A DNA stretch of 64,000 bases from Paraburkholderia saeva (GCF_907164555.1 NZ_CAJQZC010000013.1:62001-126000), one strand, 5' to 3'; shown: positions 8,658 to 17,682, counted from the stretch's first letter. Numbers and translations: made by a program. Notes: a model not told the origin generated them from the letters alone.

Positions 8658-9554
8658 ATGCAATCAGCAGGCTTTATCGGACTCGGCATCATGGGCAAGC
8701 CCATGGCTGCAAATCTTCTCAAGAACAACGTATCGCTCGCGGCCTTCACGCGCAGCGGCGTGCCCGACGAACTGAAGCAGGCCGGCGCCATCGCCTGTGA
8801 CAGCCCGGCAGCCGTCGCGGCGAAAGCCGACGTCATCTTTATCATGGTGCCGGATACGCCGGACGTCGAGCGCGTGCTGTTCGGCGAGGATGGCGTCGCG
8901 AGCGCGCTGCGCGCAGGCCAGACGGTTGTCGACATGAGTTCGATCTCGCCGATGGCCACACGTGAATTTGCCGCGCGCGTGCGCGAAAGCGGCGCGGAAT
9001 ATCTGGATGCGCCGGTGTCGGGTGGCGAAGTGGGCGCGAAGGCGGGATCGCTCACGATCATGGTCGGCGGCACGCAGGCCACGTTCGACGCCGTGAAGCC
9101 GCTCTTCGACATGATGGGCAAGAACGTCACGCTGATCGGCGACGTTGGCGCGGGACAGGTCTGCAAGGTCGCAAACCAGGTGATCGTCGCGGCAACAATC
9201 GAAGCGGTCGGCGAAGCGTTGCTGCTGGCATCGAAAGCCGGCGTCGATCCGGCGCGTGTGCGCGAGGCGCTGATGGGCGGCTTCGCTTCTTCGCGAATTC
9301 TCGAAGTGCACGGCGAACGGATGACAAAGCGCACGTTCGATCCGGGCTTTCGCATCGAGCTGCATCAGAAGGATCTGAACCTCGCGCTTTCGACCGCGCA
9401 GGCGCTCGGCGTATCGCTGCCCAACACGGCAACGTGCCAGGCGCTCTTCAATGCATGCGTCGCGCACGGCGGCAAGGCGTGGGATCACTCGGCGATGGTT
9501 CGCGCGCTCGAAGTGCTCGCGAATCACGAGATCGGTCAGCCCGTGAAGGCGTAA
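8658..9554 (+). CDS. garR: 2-hydroxy-3-oxopropionate (tartronate semialdehyde) reductase
   Basis: A 298-residue beta-hydroxyacid dehydrogenase. The N-terminal Rossmann motif is GFIGLGIMGKPMAANL, the substrate-binding signature is DAPVSGGEVGAKAGSL, and the catalytic lysine lies in GQVCKVANQVIV. It reduces tartronate semialdehyde to D-glycerate. ATG 8658 follows GGAGGATC. An upstream in-frame extension overlaps garL and is not used. Confidence 0.9.
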   Translation: MQSAGFIGLGIMGKPMAANLLKNNVSLAAFTRSGVPDELKQAGAIACDSPAAVAAKADVIFIMVPDTPDVERVLFGEDGVASALRAGQTVVDMSSISPMATREFAARVRESGAEYLDAPVSGGEVGAKAGSLTIMVGGTQATFDAVKPLFDMMGKNVTLIGDVGAGQVCKVANQVIVAATIEAVGEALLLASKAGVDPARVREALMGGFASSRILEVHGERMTKRTFDPGFRIELHQKDLNLALSTAQALGVSLPNTATCQALFNACVAHGGKAWDHSAMVRALEVLANHEIGQPVKA

Positions 9555-9589
9555 CGTAACGTCGCGGCGTCGCCGCGCGTTGTATCCGG

Positions 9590-9607
9590 CTCCCGAAAAT
9601 ACTCACC
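9590..9607 (-). repeat. Solitary oriC2-type iteron (identical to two origin copies)
   Basis: The minus strand reads GGTGAGTATTTTCGGGAG, identical over all 18 bases to the origin iterons at 25566-25583 and 25888-25905. It lies in the short convergent gap between garR and the MFS gene, about 15.4 kb from the array and in inverse orientation. Confidence 0.8.
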
Positions 9608-9627
9608 GATGTGCAGCGCGTTCGCTT

Positions 9628-10899
9628 TTAGCGCTCGACGTGCTGCGCATCGAGTGGCTTTTGACAGGCGGCCAGCACGGCGCCTGCGCCAAGAATGATC
9701 GCCGAATAAAGCAGTCCGCGCGCGAGACCCGCACCATCCGACACCCAGCCAATCACCATCGGCCCGACGATCTGGCCAAACGCGAACACGATCGTGAACG
9801 CGCTGATGCCTCTCGCCCAGAGGCTCGCGGGCAGGTTATGACGCACGAAGGCAGTCGTCGACGCGACGGCCGACAGAAACGTTGCGCCGAACATCACACC
9901 CGACAAAAACGCAACGAGCGGGTGCGTAACGAGCGCCGGCATGAGCGTGGCGAGCGCGAGCAACCCGTTGAGCACCGCAAGCGCCCAGCCACCGCGCACA
10001 CGATCGAGGAGCCGCGACCAGATACGCGCCGATGCGATCGTCGCCACGCCGAGCAGGACGTAGAAACCTGTCACGACTGAAGCGTTCATCCCGCTATTAC
10101 GCAACAGCGCGATGATGAACGTCATGTAGCCGATATAGCCAACGCCAAAGAGCCCGTAGCCGCCCAGCGCAAGTGCGAAGCGCGGCCATCGCAGTTCGCC
10201 TGCGACCGCTGAAGCCTGCTGCGTCGCTCCGCCTGCGCCCAGCGGCGCAACCTCTACGCGTTCGACACGTCTCACCGCCACAATCGCGATCGTCGAACTG
10301 GCGGCGCACGCGAGGGCCAGCGCGAACCACGCAAACTGCCAGCCGTGCAGCGTATTCACGAGGGTGAGCGGAACCAGGATAGCCGACGCCACAATGCCCC
10401 AACCCGTGCCGCCGTAATAGAGACCCAGCACGAAACCCGCGTCGCGCGGGCTCGCGGATGCGAGCCGCGCTGCCAGCACGCCGCCGCTGATAAAGATGAA
10501 CGCGCTGGCAATGCCGGTCGCGATGCGTTGGGCGAGCAGCGCGTTGGTCTCGGACAGCACGCCGCCGGTCGCCATCAATAGAGCCGTCAGCACGCAACCC
10601 GCGTTGAAGAGCATGCCCGCCGTAAAGCGGCGCGTCAGACGCGGAAACGCCAGTGCGCCGAGCAGATAGCCGAGCGCATTGGCCGTGTTCATCGCACCCG
10701 CCTGCGCGAAACTCCACGCGAGATCGGCTTTCATCGAAGGCAGCAGGAGCGCGTAGGAAAACCGCGCGAGGCCCAATGCAATTGCGCTTCCGAGCGAAAG
10801 CGCGGCAGCCAGCAGCAACGTATTCAGTCGTGCCGGTGATCCGGCATGATCCGCGGGGCCGCCCTGCTCCGGTTCGTCAAAAGCACGGGTATCTGTCAC
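9628..10899 (-). CDS. YbfB/YjiJ-family MFS transporter
   Basis: A 423-residue major facilitator with about 12 hydrophobic segments, starting at LLLAAALSLGSAIALGLARFSYALLLP, the hallmark of the YbfB/YjiJ group; substrate unknown. GTG 10899 is preferred because GGAGAC lies before it and because the upstream extension to 11139 is Arg-rich and unlike the family. It is convergent with garR and is probably not part of that operon. Confidence 0.8.
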   Translation of the reverse strand: MTDTRAFDEPEQGGPADHAGSPARLNTLLLAAALSLGSAIALGLARFSYALLLPSMKADLAWSFAQAGAMNTANALGYLLGALAFPRLTRRFTAGMLFNAGCVLTALLMATGGVLSETNALLAQRIATGIASAFIFISGGVLAARLASASPRDAGFVLGLYYGGTGWGIVASAILVPLTLVNTLHGWQFAWFALALACAASSTIAIVAVRRVERVEVAPLGAGGATQQASAVAGELRWPRFALALGGYGLFGVGYIGYMTFIIALLRNSGMNASVVTGFYVLLGVATIASARIWSRLLDRVRGGWALAVLNGLLALATLMPALVTHPLVAFLSGVMFGATFLSAVASTTAFVRHNLPASLWARGISAFTIVFAFGQIVGPMVIGWVSDGAGLARGLLYSAIILGAGAVLAACQKPLDAQHVER

Positions 10900-11084
10900 G
10901 TTTTGTCTCGTCTCCGGTATTTGTCTGCGCAGTCTACGGGTATGGATCCCGGCGCGCCAGTCTTCAGCGCGCGCGTCTGATACTCCCTGGCGCCTGATGT
11001 ACCTGATAAGCATTAACAACGATTTACTTGGGCCGGGGGCCTGCGTGGACGAGACTGGTATCAGAGTCACCCGCAGGAGGACGC

Positions 11085-11522
11085 ATGAACTTCGATGACG
11101 CGCTCGACGAGCGTGTGCGCCACGCTTACGACGACACATTCGATCACTATCCGGGCACCTTTCGCAGCGAGACGCTGGCGCAGCCAGGCCGCATCGTGCT
11201 CGTGCTGATGGCGGCGGTCTGCCTCTGGTCGCTCGTCGAAACCCCGCGGGAACTGAGCCCCGCCGACGGCTCGCTGCGCGTGCTCGCGCTGGCGCTCGCC
11301 AAGCTCATGCTGCTTTCGACCGGCGTGGTCGCGATACTCGGCATGCCGCGCATGCGCTCGATCTTCGTGTTCCTGTGCGGCGCGAGCGTGTTCGCCATCG
11401 CGTCTGCGTTGCCGGGCGAGTACGCCGCTTCGAAGGAGCTGTTCTGCCTGTCGCTCGTGGAATGCGCGCTCAAAGCCGCGACGGTCGTCGCCTGGGCGCT
11501 CTGGTATTTCGAAGCGCCCTGA
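11085..11522 (+). CDS. Small inner-membrane protein of unknown function
   Basis: A 145-residue protein with a charged N-terminus (about 35 residues) followed by four hydrophobic segments (VLVLMAAVCLWSLV, VLALALAKLMLLSTGVVAIL, IFVFLCGASVFAIASAL, ALKAATVVAWALWYF). ATG 11085 has a strong CAGGAGG site five bases upstream. I do not recognise a family; a solitary membrane protein between an MFS carrier and catalase gives no functional clue. Confidence 0.7.
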   Translation: MNFDDALDERVRHAYDDTFDHYPGTFRSETLAQPGRIVLVLMAAVCLWSLVETPRELSPADGSLRVLALALAKLMLLSTGVVAILGMPRMRSIFVFLCGASVFAIASALPGEYAASKELFCLSLVECALKAATVVAWALWYFEAP

Positions 11523-11591
11523 AGGCGCCGGTCCATCCAGCCGTTCAGCTCACGGTGCATCCGCGTGGGCACCGGGAAAACGGAGGGCATC

Positions 11592-11786
11592 ATGTGCAGC
11601 GAAACACATCACGCGTGGCATCATCTGACGAATCGACGTTCGCGCCGGCACGACCGCGGCCGCCCGGGAGCCACGCGCATCGCGCGCATCCTGCGCACTG
11701 CGCTGGCGACGCATCGTGTGCTCGCGGTCGACTTCCGGTATCCGCCGTGCTTCGCGTTCGCTGCGTGTTCGCGCACGTCACGCTGA
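11592..11786 (+). CDS. Possible small basic protein
   Basis: A 64-codon frame whose ATG at 11592 follows a good GGAGGGC site. The product is rich in Arg and His with no recognisable domain. It follows the membrane-protein gene by 70 bases. It may be real, but its composition is also what a GC-rich noncoding stretch would give; no further support is visible. Confidence 0.3.
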   Translation: MCSETHHAWHHLTNRRSRRHDRGRPGATRIARILRTALATHRVLAVDFRYPPCFAFAACSRTSR

Positions 11787-11819
11787 ATCTTTCTTCCGCT
11801 TAGGCCGATGCAAATAGAA

Positions 11820-11849
11820 AAGGGGCGTGCGCTCGACGCCACGCCCCTT
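11820..11849 (-). terminator. Terminator of the catalase gene
   Basis: A 10-bp stem AAGGGGCGTG/CACGCCCCTT with a 10-base loop; read on the minus strand it ends in a TTTTCTATTTG tail. It lies 40 bases past the catalase stop. Confidence 0.7.
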
Positions 11850-11889
11850 CTTCAATGCGCTACGGATGCTGAACCACCCTGAAGGCGGA

Positions 11890-13338
11890 TCAGCGCCCTG
11901 CCATTTCCTCGACCGCCTGGATCGCCTTCGCGACGCCAGCACCGTAAGCCGGATCGGCCTTCGTGCAATGCTCGATGTGCAGCGCCTGAATCGGCTTCGA
12001 CACGCCGGCAATCGCGCGCGCCGTGTTGTCGAAGAGCGCCTGCTTCTGCTCTGGCGACATCAGGCGGAACAGCGCGCCCGGCTGCGAGAAATAGTCTTCG
12101 TCGACGCGATGATTCCAGTGATCCGCCGCGCCTTCCAGCGAAAGCGGCGGCTCGCGGAAATCCGGTTGCTCGATCCACTCGCCGCGCGAATTCGGGTTGT
12201 ACGAAGTTGCACCGCCCGCATTGCCGTCGACGCGCATCTGGCCGTCGCGGTGATAGCTGTGCACGGGACACCTGGGCGCATTCACCGGAATCTGGTTGTG
12301 ATTTACGCCGAGCCGGTAGCGTTGCGTATCGCCGTACGAAAAGAGACGACCCTGCAACATCTTGTCCGGCGAAAAGCCGATGCCCGGCACGACGTTGGCC
12401 GGATTGAACGCGGACTGCTCGACGTCGGCGAAATGGTTCTCCGAGTTGCGGTTCAACTCCACATAGCCGACTTCGATCAGCGGATAGTCCTTCTTCGGCC
12501 AGACTTTCGTCAGATCGAACGGATTGATCGGATACGTGGCCGCGTCCTTCTCCGGCATGACCTGCACGAAGAGCGTCCAGCGCGGAAACGCCTTCTTCTC
12601 GATGCTTTCGTACAGGTCACGCATCGAGCTCTCGCGATCCTTGCCGACGAGCGCTTCGGCTTCAGCGTCGGTCAGGTTCTGGATGCCCTGCTGCGTGCGG
12701 AAATGGAACTTGACCCAGTGACGTTCGTTCGCCGCACTGATAAAGCTGAACGTGTGGCTGCCGAAGCCGTGCATATGGCGGAACGACTTCGGAATGCCGC
12801 GATCGCTCATTACGATCGTCACCTGGTGCAGCGCTTCGGGCAAGCCCGTCCAGAAGTCCCAGTTGTTTTCCGCGCTGCGCATGCCGGTGCGCGGATCGCG
12901 CTTGACGGCGTGGTTCAGGTCGGGGAAATTGAGCGGATCACGCATGAAGAACACCGGGGTGTTGTTGCCGACCATGTCCCAGTTGCCTTCTTCCGAATAA
13001 AACTTGAATGCGAAGCCGCGAATGTCCCGTTCGGCGTCGGCGGCACCGCGCTCGCCGGCGACCGTCGAGAAGCGCGCGAACATCGGCGTCGTCTTGCCGA
13101 TTTCGGAGAAGATTTTCGCGCGCGTGTACTTCGTGATGTCGTGCGTCACCGTGAAGGTGCCGAATGCACCGGAGCCCTTCGCGTGCATGCGGCGCTCGGG
13201 AATCACTTCGCGGTCGAAATGAGCGAGCTTTTCGAGAAACCACACATCCTGCAACAGCGCGGGCCCGCGCGGGCCCGCGGTCTGGATGTTGTTGTTGTCG
13301 ACAACGGGTGCACCAAATGCAGTGGTGAGCTTGTTCAT
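11890..13338 (-). CDS. katA: Monofunctional heme catalase
   Basis: A 482-residue small-subunit catalase (clade 3 length) that dismutates hydrogen peroxide. The distal histidine lies in ERRMHAKGSGAFG, the active-site segment is FARFSTVAGERGAAD, and the proximal heme tyrosine is in GRLFSYGDTQRYRLG. The ATG at 13338 (MNKLTTAFG) fits the family start; an 18-residue upstream extension is not typical. No regulator is adjacent. Symbol by family resemblance. Confidence 0.9.
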   Translation of the reverse strand: MNKLTTAFGAPVVDNNNIQTAGPRGPALLQDVWFLEKLAHFDREVIPERRMHAKGSGAFGTFTVTHDITKYTRAKIFSEIGKTTPMFARFSTVAGERGAADAERDIRGFAFKFYSEEGNWDMVGNNTPVFFMRDPLNFPDLNHAVKRDPRTGMRSAENNWDFWTGLPEALHQVTIVMSDRGIPKSFRHMHGFGSHTFSFISAANERHWVKFHFRTQQGIQNLTDAEAEALVGKDRESSMRDLYESIEKKAFPRWTLFVQVMPEKDAATYPINPFDLTKVWPKKDYPLIEVGYVELNRNSENHFADVEQSAFNPANVVPGIGFSPDKMLQGRLFSYGDTQRYRLGVNHNQIPVNAPRCPVHSYHRDGQMRVDGNAGGATSYNPNSRGEWIEQPDFREPPLSLEGAADHWNHRVDEDYFSQPGALFRLMSPEQKQALFDNTARAIAGVSKPIQALHIEHCTKADPAYGAGVAKAIQAVEEMAGR

Positions 13339-13384
13339 GTCGTGTCCTGTCCTTGTGGGGAGATGGGCGCCAGCGGCGCCCGAT

Positions 13385-13861
13385 TCATGCAAACGCCGAC
13401 GCGCGGATCATCGCGCTGACGTTGACTGGCACGCGTCGACCGCGATTTCTAGGACGATACACCGCATCGCCGCGACGTATCGGCACGCCGCTAATCGCGC
13501 ACTGGCCTGAGTTTCGCGCAACGCCCTGAACCCAGACCTGGTCGCCATAGTGGCATGTCGTCGAGCGCCAGCACAGTACGACCGTCGTCGTCGAAAGGCG
13601 TTCCAGCACCGTAATTACGGGCGGGACAGCATCGCGGCACGAAGTCTGTTCGCGCCGTGCCGCGCGCGCGCGGTAGCCGCCGTCCGGCTGGCGCGTACGG
13701 CGCTCCGGCACGCTTTCGTCCACAGGCGCCGCGCACAGCGCGTCGAGGAGCGACAGCGTCTGTACCCATGGGTCACGCACCCACGCGCCGGCGGGCATCG
13801 CGCGGCATGGGCTGGTGCGCGTGCGGGAATCATTCTGGGACGGGAAATCCTGTACGTTCAT
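13385..13861 (-). CDS. DUF3331 domain-containing protein
   Basis: A 158-residue protein with the DUF3331 signature in its second half (LERLSTTTVVLCWRSTTCHY, then GQCAISGVPIRRGDAVYRPR) and a C-terminus ending ASAMIRASAFA. The family is largely restricted to Burkholderia relatives and has no known function. A GAGGTG site precedes the ATG at 13861. It ends 47 bases before the catalase start codon in the same direction, so the two may be co-transcribed. Confidence 0.75.
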   Translation of the reverse strand: MNVQDFPSQNDSRTRTSPCRAMPAGAWVRDPWVQTLSLLDALCAAPVDESVPERRTRQPDGGYRARAARREQTSCRDAVPPVITVLERLSTTTVVLCWRSTTCHYGDQVWVQGVARNSGQCAISGVPIRRGDAVYRPRNRGRRVPVNVSAMIRASAFA

Positions 13862-14339
13862 CGGTCACCTCATACGGGGGTGGCGGGCCAGACGCGCCGC
13901 GCTCATGCATGCGGCATGAGCAGGAACGGCAGGGACAACGATGGCGGCCATCATCACAACGCCGCCGTGCGTCTGGCTATTTCTGGAAACGACAAAAAGG
14001 GGAACCACGCAAGAAGGCTTCCCGCCGCACACGCGCAGGAAGCCATGCGTTGATCGTAGTCGGCCTCGCGTGATGAATGGGATTAATTGTTGTGAATCTT
14101 TTGGCCCCGCATTTAATTAAAACGCGCGAACCATGGCGGCGAGCGACAGACAGAGCGTGGACGCCTCATCGCGGTGCATGCGAGGTGTATCGCCCGTCCG
14201 GCAGACCCCACAAGGGAGACACGATGTCTGCTCCCGAACATCCTCACCTTTCCAGGCATCCGCATCGAGCGACGCTTTTGCACATTCTTGCCAGCGATGT
14301 CAAAATAGAAACATTGCAGTTTTATGAATTGGGGCAGGT
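13862..14339. other. Intergenic region with one iteron
   Basis: 478 bases between the divergent DUF3331 and TetR genes. I see no convincing gene: the frames present are Arg-rich or lack a ribosome site. The only clear element is the iteron at 14231-14248. Confidence 0.5.
14231..14248 (-). repeat. Solitary oriC2-type iteron (exact consensus)
   Basis: The minus strand reads GGTGAG-GATGTT-CGGGAG, a full match to the origin consensus. It lies about 90 bases before the TetR start at 14340, roughly 10.7 kb left of the array, inverse to it. Confidence 0.7.
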
Positions 14340-14921
14340 ATGGCAGGCGTTCGACAATTCGACGAAGACAGCGCATTTGCAGAGGCGCTGGACGTTTTCT
14401 GGCGCAAGGGTTTCCGCGCGACCTCGATGGTTGATCTGGCCGAGGCCACGGGCGTGCAACGCGGCTCGCTTTACAACGCGTACGGCGACAAGGAAGAGAT
14501 TTTCATGCGGGTGTTCGAGCGATACACCGAACGGTTTATCGCAGGTGCCCAGCAGGCGCTGAACAAGCCTGACGTGCGTGAATCGTTGCTCGCGTTCTTT
14601 ACCTTTGCGATCGCCTCGATTGCACAGGGCACGCCTTCGCGCGGGTGTCTGTCGACGAAGACCGCGATCGAAATCGATCCGGAATCGCCGCGTCTGCGTG
14701 AGGCGCTGCAAAAGATGATCGATCAGCTGGAAGCCACGATTCTCAGCGCGCTGGAAACAGCTGATGCGAAGAAGCGGCTCGCGATTCCCGCGGCGCAGGC
14801 GGCAAAGATCGTGGTCACGATGACACGTGGTATCGCCGTGATGGAGCGTGTCTATGGCGAAACGAAATCGCTGAAACAGACGACCTCAGCGCTCGTCGAT
14901 GCGCTCGTGCCGAAGGCCTGA
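14340..14921 (+). CDS. TetR/AcrR-family transcriptional regulator
   Basis: A 193-residue protein with an N-terminal TetR helix-turn-helix at about residues 12-58 (ALDVFWRKGFRATSMVDLAE, then GVQRGSLYNAYGDKEEIF). The rest is an all-helical ligand domain; the GCLSTKTAIE segment is common in the AcrR group that controls nearby oxidoreductases or carriers. No obvious target gene is adjacent. Start chosen at the first ATG after GGGGCAGG. Confidence 0.85.
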   Translation: MAGVRQFDEDSAFAEALDVFWRKGFRATSMVDLAEATGVQRGSLYNAYGDKEEIFMRVFERYTERFIAGAQQALNKPDVRESLLAFFTFAIASIAQGTPSRGCLSTKTAIEIDPESPRLREALQKMIDQLEATILSALETADAKKRLAIPAAQAAKIVVTMTRGIAVMERVYGETKSLKQTTSALVDALVPKA

Positions 14922-15024
14922 CGCACGCTGCGCTACGCGTCAATTGCCCAGCCGGCGGGAGCCGGGGCATGTCGACAACGAGTGAAGGCGACACGCGTCG
15001 CGTCCCGGTAGAAAGCCCGCAGGC

Positions 15025-15573
15025 TCAACGCGTGCTTTCGAACAGCGATTGCTGCACCGCCTGCGATGCGGTCCCGTTCGTCGATGTCGGACTGTTTGCC
15101 GCTTCGATCGCCAGCAGTGTTTCCTTCGCCTTCAGTCCGCCTGCGAAGCCGGTCAGATCGCCCGACGAGCCAATCACGCGATGGCATGGCGCGATGATCG
15201 AAACAGGGTTTCTGCCGTTGGCCGCGCCGACAGCACGAACCGCCTTCGGGTTGCCGATCTGCGTCGCGATGTCCAGATAGCTGCGCGTCTCGCCAAACGG
15301 GATCGTCAGCAACGCGGCCCAGACCTGCTTCTGGAATACGGTGCCGGCAAAATCGAGCTGGAGATCGAAGCGCGTGCGCCTGCCGTCGAAGTACTCCTTG
15401 AGTTGCCGCTCTGTTTCGTCGAGTACCGCATCATGCTCGACCTCGACCATTTCGCTGAGCCGCACGCGATTGGGCCGGTCGTTTTCCCACAGGATGGCGA
15501 CAAGGCTGGTCCCTTTCGCGACGAGCTTGAGTTTCCCGACCGGTGAGTTCACGACCTTGTACGCGTATGACAT
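15025..15573 (-). CDS. ogt: Methylated-DNA--protein-cysteine methyltransferase
   Basis: A 182-residue O6-alkylguanine DNA alkyltransferase. The acceptor cysteine lies in the canonical IIAPCHRVIGSSG motif, followed by LTGFAGGLKAKETLL; the DNA-binding segment is VWAALLTIPFGETRSYLDIA. It repairs O6-methylguanine by suicide transfer. ATG 15573 (MSYAYKVV) matches the family start; the upstream extension runs into the iteron cluster and is rejected. Confidence 0.92.
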   Translation of the reverse strand: MSYAYKVVNSPVGKLKLVAKGTSLVAILWENDRPNRVRLSEMVEVEHDAVLDETERQLKEYFDGRRTRFDLQLDFAGTVFQKQVWAALLTIPFGETRSYLDIATQIGNPKAVRAVGAANGRNPVSIIAPCHRVIGSSGDLTGFAGGLKAKETLLAIEAANSPTSTNGTASQAVQQSLFESTR

Positions 15574-15637
15574 TGACCGGCTCCGTTCAATCGCTGATTG
15601 AGGCTGGCGACCCTTCGCCATTCGATGTGGCGCGCAT

Positions 15638-15739
15638 CTCCTGGATATCCTCACCATCCTGGAAACGCTCACCTGAAGGCGTCAGTTCGCAACTCCCGAA
15701 TTGTCTCACCTCTAACGACATCTCCTGGAATTCCTCACC
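15638..15739 (-). repeat. Cluster of four oriC2-type iterons outside the origin
   Basis: Four 18-base units on the minus strand: 15638-15655 (GGTGAG-GATATC-CAGGAG), 15656-15673 (GGTGAG-CGTTTC-CAGGAT), 15693-15710 (GGTGAG-ACAATT-CGGGAG) and 15722-15739 (GGTGAG-GAATTC-CAGGAG). The first two abut head to tail. They fill the 186-base gap between ogt and the outer-membrane protein gene, about 9.3 kb from the origin array and inverse to it. Confidence 0.8.
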
Positions 15740-15759
15740 ATTGCAGCGACGCAATCGCG

Positions 15760-16278
15760 TTAGAACTTCACCTTCAGCTGAAAGCCCAACGTGAACGGAA
15801 GGTTGTCCGAAGGAATCGGTGGAATCAGAATCACGTTCGCCCCGACACGCTTGTATTCGAACATCAGGATTGGCGCGACCACGGGTCCGATTGTGTGATC
15901 GTGGCCGAGACCCCAGTTGCCGTAGTTATAGCCGGAGATAATGCCGCCGATCACGGAGAGCCGCACGAAACCCCAATGCGTGAAGTCGGGCGACCAGACG
16001 CCGCCGCCATACCACGACGGACGCGACAGCGAGTTGCGAAAGCCGCCGGCGGTCAGCGCCCATTCGTTGTTCAGCCAGCACTCGACGCCAAGGCCAGGAT
16101 TGAACTGCCGGAAGTGCTCGTCCGGGTCCGGGTCGATGTGATACGACCCGATCATCACGTCGGCCCAGACGCCGCCCTTGCACCAGTCGGCTGCCTGCGC
16201 CGCGGTCGTCGCGCTCAGGCCCGCCGCGGCGGCCAGCGCCAGGCATGCCATTTTGTTTTTCGTGCGCCAGAAACGCAT
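15760..16278 (-). CDS. Outer-membrane beta-barrel protein, PagP-like
   Basis: A 172-residue protein with a Sec signal peptide (MRFWRTKNKMACLALAAAAG, cleavage likely after AQA) and a short amphipathic-strand body ending in FQLKVKF with a terminal aromatic, as in outer-membrane barrels. The order of GGFRNS, GYNYGNWGL, a proline-rich IPPIP turn and the final FQL strand resembles PagP lipid A palmitoyltransferases, but the identity is low by eye and catalytic residues cannot be assigned. ATG 16278 chosen for the signal peptide. Confidence 0.6.
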   Translation of the reverse strand: MRFWRTKNKMACLALAAAAGLSATTAAQAADWCKGGVWADVMIGSYHIDPDPDEHFRQFNPGLGVECWLNNEWALTAGGFRNSLSRPSWYGGGVWSPDFTHWGFVRLSVIGGIISGYNYGNWGLGHDHTIGPVVAPILMFEYKRVGANVILIPPIPSDNLPFTLGFQLKVKF

Positions 16279-16490
16279 GTCCTCTCCGTCGTCGGTCGGA
16301 CGCCGACGTGATCCATGTTCTTGTCCAGTTTTTGTTTCACCACCGTCGCGCACTGTACCTCAACGCGGACTGCGCGAAATGGTGGGCACGCTCGGAAAGG
16401 CGGGCACGCGACATGCGGCGTGCCCGCCCGGACAGAACATTAACGGAGAACCGATGGCGATTCGGTGAAAAGCGCGGCGTGCGCTGGCGC

Positions 16491-16970
16491 TTACAGACCC
16501 AGATCGGACAGCCCGGGATGATCGTCCGGACGACGGCCGAGCGGCCAGCGATACAGACGGTCCGCCTCACGGATCGGCAGGTCGTTGATGCTTGCGTGGC
16601 GATAGGCCATCAGGCCGTTCGCATCGAACTCCCAGTTTTCATTGCCGTACGAGCGGAACCAGTTGTTCGAATCATCGTGCCATTCGTAGGCAAAGCGGAC
16701 CGCGATCCGGTTATCGGTGAATGCCCACAGTTCCTTGATAAGCCGGTAATCCAGTTCCTTCGCCCATTTGCGGCGCAGCAGGCCGACGATTTCCGCGCGG
16801 CCTGTGACAAACTCCGCGCGATTGCGCCAGACGCTTTGCGGCGTATATGCAAGCGACACGCGCTCGGGGTCGCGCGTGTTCCAGCCATCTTCTGCACCGC
16901 GTACTTTCTGGATCGCCGTTTCGCGCGTGAAAGGCGGAAAGGGCGGACGGCTTTCGACTGGTTCGGTCAT
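16491..16970 (-). CDS. DUF1348 (NTF2-like) protein
   Basis: A 159-residue SnoaL/NTF2-fold protein of the DUF1348 family (FTRETAIQKVRGAEDGWNTRDPERVSLAY, then RIAVRFAYEWHDDSNNWFRSYGNENWEF and PIREADRLYRWPLGRRPDDHPGLS). The reaction is unknown. Its start overlaps the TetR stop by 4 bases, so the two are translationally coupled and the TetR protein probably controls both. Confidence 0.88.
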   Translation of the reverse strand: MTEPVESRPPFPPFTRETAIQKVRGAEDGWNTRDPERVSLAYTPQSVWRNRAEFVTGRAEIVGLLRRKWAKELDYRLIKELWAFTDNRIAVRFAYEWHDDSNNWFRSYGNENWEFDANGLMAYRHASINDLPIREADRLYRWPLGRRPDDHPGLSDLGL

Positions 16971-17671
16971 GACTTCTCCTGACGTCGGGTAGATACCCGT
17001 CGGACCGACGGGCGAGAGACTGCAATATCTGCCTCGAGCAACTGCTCGCCTGCAGCGCGCGCATCGAGCGCGGCGTCGGCATCGCCGCTGACAAGCGCCA
17101 CGCCAATGGCGCCGTCAATCAGGATCAGCCATTGCCGCGATAGTTGCGCGGCGCGTGCGGCGCGCTGATCTTTGTGTTTGATCTGACTATTCGCGGTGAC
17201 GTCCGGGCCGGGCGATTCGACGTAGTCGTCGCACACTTCGCGCACGAAGTGCAGCAGCCGCACCTTGTGGTCCCGCGCGACAACACGGATCGGATCATCG
17301 GCTGCCTCGATTTCCCCGGCGGCGTTGAGAAACGCACAACCATGGAAATCGTCCGACGAGAACCATTCCCGCAACACGTCGAACATGCCGAGAAGCCGTT
17401 CGCGCGGTGTTGCCCCTCTCGCGAGCGTGCCGTCCGCAAACCAGTTCATCCAGCGTGCGTCGCGCCTTTCAAGCGCGGCGGCCACGAGCGCGTCCTTCGA
17501 GCCGAAATGCGTATAGAAGCTTTTACGCGCCGTGCCGGACTGCCGAACGATGGCGTCCACGCCGGTTGCATGGATGCCGCCGGCGTAGATCAGCGCTTCG
17601 GCCGCGTCGAGCAGCCGCTCACGCGCGCCCGTCGCCGACGGCGTGTCAGAGGGAGCATGGAAAATCGTCAT
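16967..17671 (-). CDS. TetR-family regulator upstream of the DUF1348 gene
   Basis: A 234-residue TetR regulator with an N-terminal HTH at about residues 16-62 (ARERLLDAAEALIYAGGIHATGVDAIVRQSG, then KSFYTHFGSKDALV). It is the first gene of a two-gene operon with DUF1348. A perfect 14-bp palindrome lies 12 bases upstream of its ATG, which points to autorepression. Confidence 0.87.
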   Translation of the reverse strand: MTIFHAPSDTPSATGARERLLDAAEALIYAGGIHATGVDAIVRQSGTARKSFYTHFGSKDALVAAALERRDARWMNWFADGTLARGATPRERLLGMFDVLREWFSSDDFHGCAFLNAAGEIEAADDPIRVVARDHKVRLLHFVREVCDDYVESPGPDVTANSQIKHKDQRAARAAQLSRQWLILIDGAIGVALVSGDADAALDARAAGEQLLEADIAVSRPSVRRVSTRRQEKS

Positions 17672-17682
17672 GAACGAAAGGT

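Noticed and set aside
11827..13419. Open frame of 530 codons opposite catalase
   Set aside because: Shadow of the catalase gene; no recognisable protein features.
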